Assembly: GCA_034926235.1 (NCBI GenBank)
Contig: JAYFRE010000081.1
Span: forward strand, 1-33,106
DNA length: 33,106 nucleotides
Reading direction: 5' to 3'
DNA from: JAYFRE01 sp034926235
GTDB lineage: Bacteria; Pseudomonadota; Alphaproteobacteria; Rhodospirillales; Magnetospirillaceae
The notes under the pieces were generated by a model, which was not told the origin of the DNA, did not search any database, and saw only the letters and a program-made list of their open reading frames with translations. The position numbers and the translations under genes are program-made. Below are positions 14,777 through 23,406 of this stretch, one piece after another. Positions within the stretch are counted from its first letter, which is position 1; every line of letters starts with the position of its first letter.

Positions 14777-15446
14777 CGTTTTTCAACTCCTCAGCGGTGC
14801 CGCTGGCGACCAGGCGGCCGCCGGACAACACATAACCATAATCGGCAATGGCCAGCGTTTGACGGACATTCTGTTCGACCAGAAACACCGTGATTCCCTG
14901 ATCACGGATCCGTTCGATGATCTTAAAATTTTCTTTCACGTAAAGCGGCGACAATCCCAGCGACGGCTCGTCGATCAACAGGATGCGCGGACCGCCCATC
15001 AGCCCCCGGCCGATGGACACCATCGCCTGTTCACCGCCCGACATGGTGCCGGCGAGCTGGCCGCTGCGTTCGGCCAGGCGTGGAAATATTTCGAAGACCC
15101 GCTCCATGGTCCGGCGAATGGTTGCCTCGTCACGAATACGATAGGCCCCCAGCCGCAGATTTTCCACCACCGTCAGCTTGGGAAACATGCGCCGGCCTTC
15201 AGGGATGCAGGCCAGACCCCGGGCGACGATCTTGTGCGTCGGCAGACCGGTGATGTCCTCGCCATCCAGCGATATCGACCCGGCGCGCGGCGGCGTCAGA
15301 CCCAGGATGGATCGGATGAGCGTGGTTTTTCCCGCGCCGTTGGAGCCGAGCAGGCAGGTGATAGACCCTTTCTTCACCGACAGAGACACGTCCTGAAGAA
15401 CGTCGGCGGTGTCATAGGCGGTGAAAAGATTGGCGATGGCGATCAT
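14745..15446 (-). CDS. livF: Branched-chain-type amino acid ABC transporter ATPase LivF
   Basis: This is one of two ATPases of the HAAT-type (Liv) importer. The 233-aa protein has Walker A GSNGAGKTT (about residues 34-42), a near-canonical signature TMSGGEQAMVSIGRGLM, Walker B ILLIDEPSLGLSP and switch His replaced by Gln in VEQNVRQTLAIAD, as is normal for LivF. It starts 3 bases after the livG stop, and its own 3' end overlaps the M20 gene. Confidence 0.93.
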   Translation of the reverse strand: MIAIANLFTAYDTADVLQDVSLSVKKGSITCLLGSNGAGKTTLIRSILGLTPPRAGSISLDGEDITGLPTHKIVARGLACIPEGRRMFPKLTVVENLRLGAYRIRDEATIRRTMERVFEIFPRLAERSGQLAGTMSGGEQAMVSIGRGLMGGPRILLIDEPSLGLSPLYVKENFKIIERIRDQGITVFLVEQNVRQTLAIADYGYVLSGGRLVASGTAEELKNDAQVHAAYFG

Positions 15447-15449
15447 GGG

Positions 15450-16226
15450 CTACTCCACCCCCAAATAGGCCTGCTGGACTTCCCTGTCGGCGCTAACCGT
15501 GGCATAGGGGCCTTCGCAGATCTTGCGGCCGTAATTCAGCACCACGCACTGATCGGTGATGCGTTCAATCACGCCCATTTCATGCTCGATGATGACGATC
15601 GACAGATCCTGCAACCGGCCGCGCACCTCTAGAATGTCGTCCATCAACTGGGCGGTCTCGTCGTGGGTCATGCCCGCCGACGGTTCGTCGAGCAGCAGCA
15701 GTTTGGGCCGGCTGACCAGCGCCCGGCAGATCTCGATCCGGCGGCGTTCGATCATCGGCAGCGCCGCAACCGGTTCGAACATGCGGTCCGCCAGCGGGCC
15801 CGAAAAAGTGGCGACCAGGGCGCGCGCCTCCTCATAGCCTTCCTCGAACGCGCGCCGGAAAGCCCGGCGCTTGAACAAGTTGAACCACAGGCCCAGATCG
15901 TGGCGGATATGGCTGCCGATCATGATGTTGTCGAAGATCGACAAAGGCAGACACAAGCGCGACCGCTGGAAGGTCCGGGCGATCCCCGCCTCATAGACTT
16001 TCTGCGGCGGCGCGCCGGTAATATCCTGACCGTCGAAAGTCACCTTGCCCGCCGTCGGCGCGTAAAGCCCCGTGACCACGTTGAAGCTGGTGGTCTTGCC
16101 CGAACCGTTAGGGCCGATCAGCCCGACGATGTCGCCGCGCCGAACATTCATGCTGAAGGAATCCAGCGCCGCGACGCCGCCGAAGGTCTTGCTCAGCCCG
16201 TCGATATCCAGAAGAACCGGGTTCAT
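15450..16226 (-). CDS. livG: Branched-chain-type amino acid ABC transporter ATPase LivG, signature motif divergent
   Basis: This is the second ATPase of the Liv importer (258 aa). Walker A is GPNGSGKT (38-45) and Walker B LLLLDEPSAGM (176-186), followed by the switch His in IIEHEMGVIE. The LivG-specific insertion around 100-130 (IMIGSHIRHD) is present. The ABC signature, usually LSxGQ, reads LPMIERRRIEICRAL (156-170), so the Ser/Gly contacts to ATP are lost in this subunit. The ATG overlaps the livM stop (ATGA). The substitution may be a subfamily feature rather than damage, since the rest of the protein is intact. Confidence 0.93.
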   Translation of the reverse strand: MNPVLLDIDGLSKTFGGVAALDSFSMNVRRGDIVGLIGPNGSGKTTSFNVVTGLYAPTAGKVTFDGQDITGAPPQKVYEAGIARTFQRSRLCLPLSIFDNIMIGSHIRHDLGLWFNLFKRRAFRRAFEEGYEEARALVATFSGPLADRMFEPVAALPMIERRRIEICRALVSRPKLLLLDEPSAGMTHDETAQLMDDILEVRGRLQDLSIVIIEHEMGVIERITDQCVVLNYGRKICEGPYATVSADREVQQAYLGVE

Positions 16227-17386
16227 TCGGCGGGCCTCCAGCCAGGTACGAACCGCCGCACACCGCGCGGCAGCAGCCCTTGGGGCCGAAACAGCAGCAT
16301 CGCTATCACCATGACTGAGAACAACAGGAAGCGGTATTCCTGAAGCACCTGAAGCTTTTCAGGCAAAAGCACGACGATGGCGGCGGCCAGCGCCGTTCCC
16401 CACAGGCTGCCCATACCGCCCAGAAGCACGATGGCGACCATCAGCAAACTGTCGGAAAAGGTGAAGCTGGTCGGTGCGATATAACCGATCATCATGCCGA
16501 ACAAGGCCCCGGCAAGCCCGATCAGCAGATTGCCGAAACCGAAAGCCAGCACCTTGGCGCGACGGATGCCGATGCCGCAGCAGGCCGACGCCGTTTCATC
16601 CAGCCGCACGGCGTCCAAAGACAATCCCAGCCAAGAGCGTTCCAGCCTTCGTGTGAAGGTAAAGGCAAGGGCGGTGAGCACCACGCTCGCCAGCGCGTAA
16701 TTGACGTAGAACGAGGTTTCGATCCCGAACAAAGTCGGGCCTGTGCCGAAATCCCAGCCCAGCAGGCTCATCGCCCCGACGCTCAAGCCCTGCGGCCCGC
16801 CCAACACGTCATTGACCTGAAGGAACGAGACGAACAGGACCGAGAAAGCGATGGTGACCACCGCCGAATAATGCCCGCGCGTGCGCAAGACCGGCAGGAT
16901 CAGGACAAAGCCGATCGCAGCGGCGATGATCCCGCCCAGCACCAGAATTAGAATCGGCGGCACCAGCCCCTGCGCGGTCAGAACGGCCGAAGTGTAGGAA
17001 CCGATACCAAAAAAGGCCGCGCCGGCGAAATTGACGATGCCGGCATAGCCGAACTGGATGTTCAGCCCCAGCGCCGCCGTCATATAGAGCAAAGTGGTCG
17101 AAAACATCAGCAGCGGAAAGTGATCCTCGGCGAACAGAGCGATCAGCACCAGCAACGCCGCCAGGATCGCGCCATGCATGACGCAGTCATGTTCGTCCAT
17201 CGCCCGATCGAGACTGGGCGCGATCTTGCGGGAAAAGATGGCGGCCAGCGCCGCCAGCGCCAGCAGTCCCAGGACCGCGACATTGGATTCGACGGACAGG
17301 AAAGCCCAGAAATAGGCTGCCACCGCCGCCACGGCGGTCAGCCCCACGGCCAGCGGCGCAGCGCTTGTCGATTGCTTCATCGTCAT
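16223..17386 (-). CDS. livM: Branched-chain-type amino acid ABC transporter permease LivM
   Basis: This is a 387-aa polytopic permease. The first two helices (about 10-50) precede the conserved LivM core, which includes YMTAALGLNIQFGYAGIVNFA (about 104-124), GGIIAAAIGFVLILPVLRTRG and GGMGSLWGTALAAAIVVLLPE. It forms the transmembrane channel with LivH. Start ATG 17386 follows GAGGCGGGA; a second ATG two codons later is possible. It begins 7 bases after the livH stop. Confidence 0.92.
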   Translation of the reverse strand: MTMKQSTSAAPLAVGLTAVAAVAAYFWAFLSVESNVAVLGLLALAALAAIFSRKIAPSLDRAMDEHDCVMHGAILAALLVLIALFAEDHFPLLMFSTTLLYMTAALGLNIQFGYAGIVNFAGAAFFGIGSYTSAVLTAQGLVPPILILVLGGIIAAAIGFVLILPVLRTRGHYSAVVTIAFSVLFVSFLQVNDVLGGPQGLSVGAMSLLGWDFGTGPTLFGIETSFYVNYALASVVLTALAFTFTRRLERSWLGLSLDAVRLDETASACCGIGIRRAKVLAFGFGNLLIGLAGALFGMMIGYIAPTSFTFSDSLLMVAIVLLGGMGSLWGTALAAAIVVLLPEKLQVLQEYRFLLFSVMVIAMLLFRPQGLLPRGVRRFVPGWRPAE

Positions 17387-17393
17387 TCCCGCC

Positions 17394-18332
17394 TCACACC
17401 CGGTCGCTGCTGCGTTCGGCGATCAGGCCGGTCGGTTTCCAGGCCATCAGGGCGATGACCACGGCAAAGGCGAAGACGTCCTTATAAGCGCTGGCAAAAG
17501 GCAGCGCGACCGCGCCGATGGTCTGCAACGCGGCGAACAGGAACCCGCCCAGGATCGCACCATAAAGGCTGCCCAGCCCGCCGATGATGGCGGCCGAAAA
17601 ACCGATCAGCCCCAGCAGCAGCCCCATGCCGAAATTGATCTCGTTGTAATAAAGCCCGTTCATGATCCCGGCGATGGCCGCCGTGCCCGAGCCGATGGCG
17701 AAGGTCACCAGCACGATCATGGTGTAGTTGATGCCCATCAGTCGGGCGGTTTCGGCGTCCTGGGCGACGGCGCGGATGGCCAGCCCCAACCGGGTCCGGT
17801 TGACGACAAGATTAAGCCCGATGATAAGGACAAGCCCGGTCGCCACCAGGATGACGCTGTCGGCGCGCAAGGTGAAATGGCCGATTTCCATCGCCGATGA
17901 CGGAAGAAGCGGCGGGAACATCTTAGGATTCGAGCCGTCGGGGAAGAACAGCCGCACCGATTCGCGAATAGCGATGCCCAGCATCAGCGTGATCAGCAGC
18001 GTGTTGAGCGGTGGGGCCGATTTCAGCTTCAAGATCAGCGTTCGGGCGATCAGCGCGCCCAGGGCGGCGGTCGCCGCCACCGCAATCACCGTCAGGCACA
18101 CGACCAGCACCCAGGGGTTGCTCACACCCAGAGCGGACAGGCCGAGATAGGCGGAAAAACCGATGAACGCCCCCAGCATGAGAACATCGCCATGGGAGAA
18201 TTTGATGATGTCGAGCACGCCGAAAAACAGCGTGAACCCGACGGCGACGAGAGCATACATCGTGCCAAGCATGATGCCGTTGACCAGATATTGCCCCAGC
18301 AGACCGATGTCCATGCGAAAGGGAAACTCCAT
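17394..18332 (-). CDS. livH: Branched-chain-type amino acid ABC transporter permease LivH
   Basis: This is a 312-aa permease with about eight hydrophobic segments. Typical LivH motifs are NGIMLGTMYALVAVGFTLFFG near the N-terminus, IIKFSHGDVLMLGAF, RAVAQDAETARLMGINY (the cytoplasmic coupling region) and AAIIGGLGSLYGAILGGF. The start is uncertain: ATG 18332 has no good ribosome-binding site, while ATG 18314 is preceded by GGAG at 12 bases. A large hairpin separates it from the binding-protein gene upstream. Confidence 0.92.
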   Translation of the reverse strand: MEFPFRMDIGLLGQYLVNGIMLGTMYALVAVGFTLFFGVLDIIKFSHGDVLMLGAFIGFSAYLGLSALGVSNPWVLVVCLTVIAVAATAALGALIARTLILKLKSAPPLNTLLITLMLGIAIRESVRLFFPDGSNPKMFPPLLPSSAMEIGHFTLRADSVILVATGLVLIIGLNLVVNRTRLGLAIRAVAQDAETARLMGINYTMIVLVTFAIGSGTAAIAGIMNGLYYNEINFGMGLLLGLIGFSAAIIGGLGSLYGAILGGFLFAALQTIGAVALPFASAYKDVFAFAVVIALMAWKPTGLIAERSSDRV

Positions 18333-18342
18333 GCGCGAATAA

Positions 18343-18385
18343 GGCCGGGGCGGGCGCGTCCTTTGAAGATGCGCCCGCCCCGGCC
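18343..18385 (-). repeat. 15-bp perfect hairpin between livK and livH
   Basis: GGCCGGGGCGGGCGC and its exact complement pair around a 13-base loop (18358-18370), in the 63-base gap between the binding-protein gene and livH. No T-tract follows on the minus strand, so it is better read as an RNA-stabilising or partial-termination structure that keeps binding-protein mRNA more abundant than permease mRNA, as in other ABC operons (inference). Confidence 0.75.
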
Positions 18386-18395
18386 GAAAGGGTGA

Positions 18396-19565
18396 CTACT
18401 TCTTGACCAGATGGCGCTTGCCGCTGGCGTATTCGCTGTCCTCCCACACCGTCCATTTGCCGTCCTGGACGACGTAGGTGGTGATCATCGGAGCCGAATT
18501 CTGTCCGTGATCGTCAAAGGTGATCGGGCCGATGATGGAGTCGTGATCTTTAACCTTGGCCAGATACTCGGTGACCTTCTTGCGGTTGGGACCGACCTCC
18601 TCGACTGCGTCGATCAGCAGCATCGCGGCTGCATAGGCGAACGGGCCGTAGGCGTCGGCCGGCTGGGCGTAATTGGCCTTGGCGTATTCGGCAGCGAAAT
18701 ACTGGCCGCCCGGCAGCTTCTCGATCGGGCCGCCTTCCAGGAAGGCGATGGTGCCTTCGGCCAGCGCGCCGGTCCCGTTGGGATAGGCTTCCGACACGAT
18801 GCCCGACGCGCCCTGGAACTGGGCGTTGATGCCCAGCTTGTCCATCTGCTGACGGATGCGCACGCCGATCGGGGTCAGGCCGCCGAAATAAACCACCTCG
18901 GGGTTCAGTTCCTTGACCTTGGTCAGTTCGGCGGTGAAATCCTGCTGATCGGCGGTGACGCCGAAGGTGCCCAGGACCCGCGCACCGTTTTCGGTCAGAT
19001 ATTTGGTGATGTAGAGGTTGTGGCCCTTGCCGTAATCGGTGGTGTCGTGAAGGATCGCCCAGGTCTTGTAGCCCATCGCGGTCATGGCCTTGGCCGCGAC
19101 CTCGTTCTGGTTGATCATCGTGCCGTTGACGCGATGGATCTCAGGATAATCCTTGGAATAGGTGATGTCCGGCAGGACCGCGCCCCAGACGATCATCGGC
19201 AACCCGAACTTATGATAGATGTCGAGCGTGCCCATGGCGACCGCCGAACAGTAATGCGAAACCGAACCGACGACCCCCCGGTCGGCGGCAATCTTGGTCA
19301 CCACCTGAACGCCGACATTGGGCTTGCATTCATCGTCCTGCGCCACCAATTCGTACTGGTATTTGGATTTTCCATCCGCGTTGCGCAGCTTGACCGCGAG
19401 TTCGGCGGAATTGCGCCCGCCCAATCCCAGAGAAGAGGTGCCGCCGGTGAGCGGACCGACGAAAGCGATCTTGACGGTGTCCTTGGCCAGGACGGGCGTT
19501 ACGGCCGTAACGGCGAACGCTGCGGCGGCGAACACGCCCAGGCAGCGGCGGGAGATGGTGTTCAT
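18396..19565 (-). CDS. Branched-chain-type amino acid ABC transporter substrate-binding protein
   Basis: This is a periplasmic binding protein of the Leu/Ile/Val family (389 aa). The signal peptide (about 1-27, cleavage after PVLA) is followed by KDTVKIAFVGPLTGGTSSLG and the ligand-binding type-I fold: DDECKPNVGVQVVTKIAADR, GSVSHYCSAVAMGTLDIYHK, NEVAAKAMTAMGYKTWAILH and VVYFGGLTPIGVRIRQQM. It is the first gene of the operon livK-like, livH, livM, livG, livF, M20. Family members bind branched-chain amino acids, but also amides, urea-like compounds or aromatic acids, and I cannot fix the ligand, so no livJ/livK symbol is given. Confidence 0.93.
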   Translation of the reverse strand: MNTISRRCLGVFAAAAFAVTAVTPVLAKDTVKIAFVGPLTGGTSSLGLGGRNSAELAVKLRNADGKSKYQYELVAQDDECKPNVGVQVVTKIAADRGVVGSVSHYCSAVAMGTLDIYHKFGLPMIVWGAVLPDITYSKDYPEIHRVNGTMINQNEVAAKAMTAMGYKTWAILHDTTDYGKGHNLYITKYLTENGARVLGTFGVTADQQDFTAELTKVKELNPEVVYFGGLTPIGVRIRQQMDKLGINAQFQGASGIVSEAYPNGTGALAEGTIAFLEGGPIEKLPGGQYFAAEYAKANYAQPADAYGPFAYAAAMLLIDAVEEVGPNRKKVTEYLAKVKDHDSIIGPITFDDHGQNSAPMITTYVVQDGKWTVWEDSEYASGKRHLVKK

Positions 19566-19693
19566 GGGCGGCGATCTCTTTATTCGTTCGAGGAGGAATC
19601 CGGACCGACTGTCCCCCAGGCGCTCCGAAGCGGTAAAGAGTGTCGGATAGGCGGTGCGAATTCAAGCGCTTTTCCGAGATTTTCCCCATGATC

Positions 19694-19710
19694 TGCATAA
19701 ATATTGTGCA
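19694..19710. promoter_or_regulatory. NtrC-like palindrome upstream of liv operon
   Basis: TGCATAAATATTGTGCA has TGCA ends spaced by 9 bases, the geometry of NtrC sites (TGCACC-N5-GGTGCA), and is a near-perfect palindrome with TGCAYAA arms. It lies about 130 bases before the binding-protein gene and about 130 bases before thiM. No clear sigma-54 -24/-12 element was found nearby, so another regulator is equally possible. Confidence 0.35.
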
Positions 19711-19840
19711 TTTATTGCGTTAATAGCCAGGGCATGTCCGATCCCGAAACCGGATGGGGTTCGACGAACGAGCCACGATTGAACCTCCGGCGCCGATGGC
19801 TTTATGGTGACGGCTGCCTTTTGACACCCGATGGGAAACC

Positions 19841-20650
19841 ATGATGACCGATTCCGACGATCTCTGGCCGCTTGTGCTGCGCTTGCGCGAAACCAAGCCT
19901 TTGGTTCAATGCATCACCAATTTCGTCTCGATGGACGTCGCGGCCAACGTCCTGCTGGCGATCGGCGCGTCGCCCGCCATGGTCCACGACGCCGAGGAAG
20001 CCGGGGAATTCGTCGGGCTGGGCGGCACCTTGTCGGTCAATATCGGCACACCTTCGCCGCGCTGGGTCGAAAGCATGATCGCCGCCGCCAGCGCCGCCCA
20101 TGCGCGGGGCACGCCCTGGGTGCTGGACCCGGTGGCGATCGGCGCGACATCCTATCGCAGCCGCATCGTCGAAGCGCTGATGCCTTTCGCCCCCACCGTC
20201 ATCCGCGGCAATGCCGGCGAGATCATGGCGATGGCCGGCGACGCCGAAGTCGAGGTCACCGGCCCCGACAGCAGCCGCGCCTCATCCGACGCCCACGCCG
20301 CCGCCTGCGCCCTGGCGCGGCGCGAACACTGCACGGTCGTCGTCACCGGGGCCGAGGACATCATCACCGATGGCGTCCGTACGACGCTGCTCGGCAACGG
20401 TCACCCTCTGATGACCAAGGTCACCGCTCTGGGCTGCTCGCTCACCGCCGTCACTGCGGCATTCCTGGGCGTTTGCAATGATGCGCAGCGCGCGGCGACG
20501 GCGGCGACGGCCTATTTCGGCGTCTGCGGCGAACTTGCCGCCGAAGGAGCCCCCGGTCCCGGGACTTTGCGCGTGCGTCTGCTTGATATCCTGCACGGGC
20601 TCGACCGGGACAGCTTCCTGTCCCGAGTTCGGATCAGCCAAGAATCCTAG
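19841..20650 (+). CDS. thiM: Hydroxyethylthiazole kinase ThiM
   Basis: ThiM phosphorylates 4-methyl-5-(2-hydroxyethyl)thiazole, allowing thiazole salvage for thiamine synthesis. The 269-aa ribokinase-like protein shows LVQCITNFVSMDVAANVLLA near the N-terminus, WVLDPVAIGATSYR (93-106), VIRGNAGEIMAMAG and the catalytic-site Cys199 in TALGCSLTAVTAAFLG. ATG at 19841 or 19844 can both serve. Salvage partners thiD and thiE are not adjacent, and no TPP riboswitch is recognisable upstream. It is divergent from the liv operon across about 275 bases. Confidence 0.93.
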   Translation: MMTDSDDLWPLVLRLRETKPLVQCITNFVSMDVAANVLLAIGASPAMVHDAEEAGEFVGLGGTLSVNIGTPSPRWVESMIAAASAAHARGTPWVLDPVAIGATSYRSRIVEALMPFAPTVIRGNAGEIMAMAGDAEVEVTGPDSSRASSDAHAAACALARREHCTVVVTGAEDIITDGVRTTLLGNGHPLMTKVTALGCSLTAVTAAFLGVCNDAQRAATAATAYFGVCGELAAEGAPGPGTLRVRLLDILHGLDRDSFLSRVRISQES

Positions 20651-20722
20651 CGGGCAGAAAAGAGCACCATTTTGGTGGATTGTTCTGGATTCGGAAAGAA
20701 TGAAGCTGATTCCGACATAAAA

Positions 20723-20751
20723 TTTCATTCTGCCATCAGAATCCGTATAGT
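20723..20751 (+). promoter_or_regulatory. Candidate promoter for the GGDEF-EAL gene
   Basis: TTTCAT (20723-20728) and TATAGT (20746-20751) are 17 bases apart, 34 bases before the start codon. An inverted repeat AGAATGAA (20697-20704)/TTCATTCT (20724-20731) overlaps the -35 position and could be an operator. The -35 match is poor. Confidence 0.3.
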
Positions 20752-20784
20752 CATGACGATGAGCGGAAAATAAGGGCGCGGGTC

Positions 20785-23406
20785 ATGGGCTTGTCTGAAA
20801 CGGCCGTTCACGCGGCGTTGATGGCGAGCACATCTTTGAGATGCGCCCTTTGGGGAAAACGGGGACGGGTGACGGCAATCGGAAAAGCGAGATTTCGCCG
20901 GTTAACGCGGGCGATTCGGCGTCTTGTGGCCAGGCACACCGGACGCGGCGCCGCCATGGACGCTCTCGACCGTAGCGAGCGGCATTTCACGGAATTAGTT
21001 TCGGCCACACCGTCCGGCATCTTCGAAACCGACGGACAGGGCCGGTTAACTTTCGTCAATGACCGCTGGCCCGACATCACCGGTCAATCTCCGGTCCGCG
21101 CCATCGGCGGCATTTTCTTCGACATCATCCACCCCGAAGACCGCGATGCCGTCCGGGAAGAATGGTGCCGGGCCGAGGGCGAGAAGCCGCAACGGACCGC
21201 GTGCGAGTTCCGCGTCACCCGTCCCGATGGCCGCTCCGTCTGGGTTTCGGCCTGGACCGCGCCGCGGCTGGACGAACAGGGCCGGATCACCGGCTATATC
21301 GGTAGCTTGGCCGACATTTCCCGGCTGAAGGCGGCGGAACAGGCGCTGGTGAAAAGCGAACAGCGTTTCCGCACGCTTTATCTTGAAGCGCCACTCGCCT
21401 ATGCGTCGGTAAGCCTGCCGGATGCGACCATCATCGATGTCAACGACGCCTGGCTCGACCTGTCCGGCGACAAGCGCGAAGACCTCGCCGGACGGAAACT
21501 CGACAGTGTCCTGATGTATGCGGGCCGCCCCATCGTTGCGGAGGCATTCGCCGAATTCATCGAAAGCGGTGCCGACGCCACCCGCCCGTTCGAGATCCTG
21601 CGCCAGGACGGCTCGTCGATACCGGTCGCCATCAATGGCCGCATCGGTCGTGACGCGCAAGGTTTGCCCGTCCGGATGCATTGCATCGCAACCGATATTT
21701 CGGAACGGATCCGAACCGAGGATATGCTGCGCATGCTCAACATGGCCGTGCAGCAAAGCCCGGTTTCGATCGTCATCACGGACGCCCATGGTGCGATCGA
21801 ATACGTCAATCCCAGCTTCACCGAAATCTCCGGTTACGCCTTCGAGGAGGCGCTGGGAAAAAATCCGAGGATATTGAAGGGCGGCGGCACCACCGACGAC
21901 GAATATCTGGAATTATGGCGTTGCATCACCGGCGGGACGCCCTGGCACGGCACCTTTCACAACAAACGCAAGGACGGCACTCTCTATTGGGAAGAAGCCA
22001 CCATCGCTCCGGTCCATGATTCCACCGGCGCGCTGACCCATTTCATCGGCATCAAACAGGATATCACCGCACGGCGCGAGGCCGAGGCGCGCGTCAGTTT
22101 CCTGGCCAATCACGACACACTGACCAACCTGCCCAACCGTCAGCTTGGCAAAGACCGCATGGAATGGGCGATGGCTCACGCCGACCGTTTCCACGGCAAG
22201 GCCGGCCTCATCTTCCTTGATCTCGACCATTTCAAGCAGGTCAATGATTCGCTCGGCCACGCCGCCGGCGACAGCTTGCTACGCATCGTCACCGAACGGT
22301 TGCGCGCCTGCGTGCGCGAAACCGACACCGTCAGCCGCCAGGGCGGCGACGAATTCCTGATCGTGTTGCCCGACATCCAAAATCTGGAAACAATCGCCCG
22401 CATCGCCGACACGATCCTGGGACGCCTCGCCGAAAGCTGCCACATCGCCGGCCATGAATTGTCCACCACGACCTCGATCGGCATCGCCGTCTATCCCGAC
22501 GACGGCACGGATTTCGACACGCTGCTCAACCGCGCCGACACCGCGATGTATCACGCCAAGGAAGCGGGACGAAACGCCTATCGTTTCTTCACCCCCAGGA
22601 TGAACACCGACGCCAATGAATTCCTGTCGATCCGCAGCGCTCTGCAACGCGCCATCGATCAAGAGGAATTCGTCCTTTACTACCAGCCGCAGATCGCGCT
22701 GGACAGTTGCGCCGTGGTCGGAGTCGAAGCGCTGATCCGGTGGCGCCATCCCGAACTGGGGCTGGTGCCGCCATCGCGATTCATCTCGGTCGCCGAGGAA
22801 AACGGCATGATCGTGGCCATCGGCGATTGGGTGCTGAAGGAAGCCTGCCGCCAAGCCATGGCTTGGCGAAAGGCGGAATTGCCCGACATGGTGATGGCGG
22901 TCAATCTATCGGCGGTCCAATTCAAGCGCGGCGATCTGTATCAAAGCGTGCGCGCCGCCCTGGACACAACCGGCTTCGACCCTAAGCTTCTCGAACTCGA
23001 ACTAACCGAATCGATCCTGATCAAGGACACAGAAAATGTCCTGACCACGGTCCAACGGCTGAAATCGCTGGGCGTCAAACTGTCGATCGACGATTTCGGC
23101 ACCGGCTATTCCAGCCTTGCCTATCTGAAGAAGCTCAGGGTGGACAAGGTCAAGATCGACCAGTCCTTCGTGCGTCACATCACGACGGATTCCAACGACA
23201 GCGCCATCGTCAACGCCATCGTGCAGATGTCGCACGGTTTGGGCCTAAAGGTCATCGCCGAAGGGATCGAGGACGCCGAAACGCTGGAAACCATCCGCAG
23301 CCATCGTTGCGACGAGGTTCAGGGCTATTATTTTTCGCGCCCGATCCCCGCCGAAGGCATCCCCGCCTATATCGCCGAACAACGGCAAAGGCCGACCACG
23401 CGCTAA
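20785..23406 (+). CDS. Triple PAS-GGDEF-EAL c-di-GMP signalling protein
   Basis: The 873-aa cytoplasmic protein likely makes and/or degrades the second messenger c-di-GMP under control of sensory domains. After a basic N-terminal segment without a membrane helix come three PAS/PAC units (about 63-185, 190-312 and 315-430; the third has the ITDAHGAIEYVNPSFTEISG core). Next is a GGDEF domain with intact GGDEF (520-524) and an upstream RETD inhibitory I-site spaced by five residues, then an EAL domain with EAL (648-650), the NLSAVQFK motif, ELTES and DDFGTGYSSLAYL. Both active sites look intact, so the protein may be bifunctional. The first 57 residues are unusual and translation might start at Met58 (MDALDRSERHF). 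Its stop overlaps the convergent downstream gene by 4 bases. Confidence 0.93.
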   Translation: MGLSETAVHAALMASTSLRCALWGKRGRVTAIGKARFRRLTRAIRRLVARHTGRGAAMDALDRSERHFTELVSATPSGIFETDGQGRLTFVNDRWPDITGQSPVRAIGGIFFDIIHPEDRDAVREEWCRAEGEKPQRTACEFRVTRPDGRSVWVSAWTAPRLDEQGRITGYIGSLADISRLKAAEQALVKSEQRFRTLYLEAPLAYASVSLPDATIIDVNDAWLDLSGDKREDLAGRKLDSVLMYAGRPIVAEAFAEFIESGADATRPFEILRQDGSSIPVAINGRIGRDAQGLPVRMHCIATDISERIRTEDMLRMLNMAVQQSPVSIVITDAHGAIEYVNPSFTEISGYAFEEALGKNPRILKGGGTTDDEYLELWRCITGGTPWHGTFHNKRKDGTLYWEEATIAPVHDSTGALTHFIGIKQDITARREAEARVSFLANHDTLTNLPNRQLGKDRMEWAMAHADRFHGKAGLIFLDLDHFKQVNDSLGHAAGDSLLRIVTERLRACVRETDTVSRQGGDEFLIVLPDIQNLETIARIADTILGRLAESCHIAGHELSTTTSIGIAVYPDDGTDFDTLLNRADTAMYHAKEAGRNAYRFFTPRMNTDANEFLSIRSALQRAIDQEEFVLYYQPQIALDSCAVVGVEALIRWRHPELGLVPPSRFISVAEENGMIVAIGDWVLKEACRQAMAWRKAELPDMVMAVNLSAVQFKRGDLYQSVRAALDTTGFDPKLLELELTESILIKDTENVLTTVQRLKSLGVKLSIDDFGTGYSSLAYLKKLRVDKVKIDQSFVRHITTDSNDSAIVNAIVQMSHGLGLKVIAEGIEDAETLETIRSHRCDEVQGYYFSRPIPAEGIPAYIAEQRQRPTTR

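Noticed and set aside
13682..14893. Plus-strand open frame of 403 codons opposite the M20 gene
   Set aside because: Composition (Arg, Gln and His rich) is typical of the antisense of a GC-rich gene; the M20 catalytic motifs are on the other strand.
18411..19691. Plus-strand open frame of 426 codons opposite the binding-protein gene
   Set aside because: Antisense shadow; the minus strand has a signal peptide and complete periplasmic binding protein fold.
19740..19840. Possible TPP riboswitch upstream of thiM
   Set aside because: The GGGGTTC-like string at about 19755 is not followed by CTGAGA or the other conserved TPP core elements.
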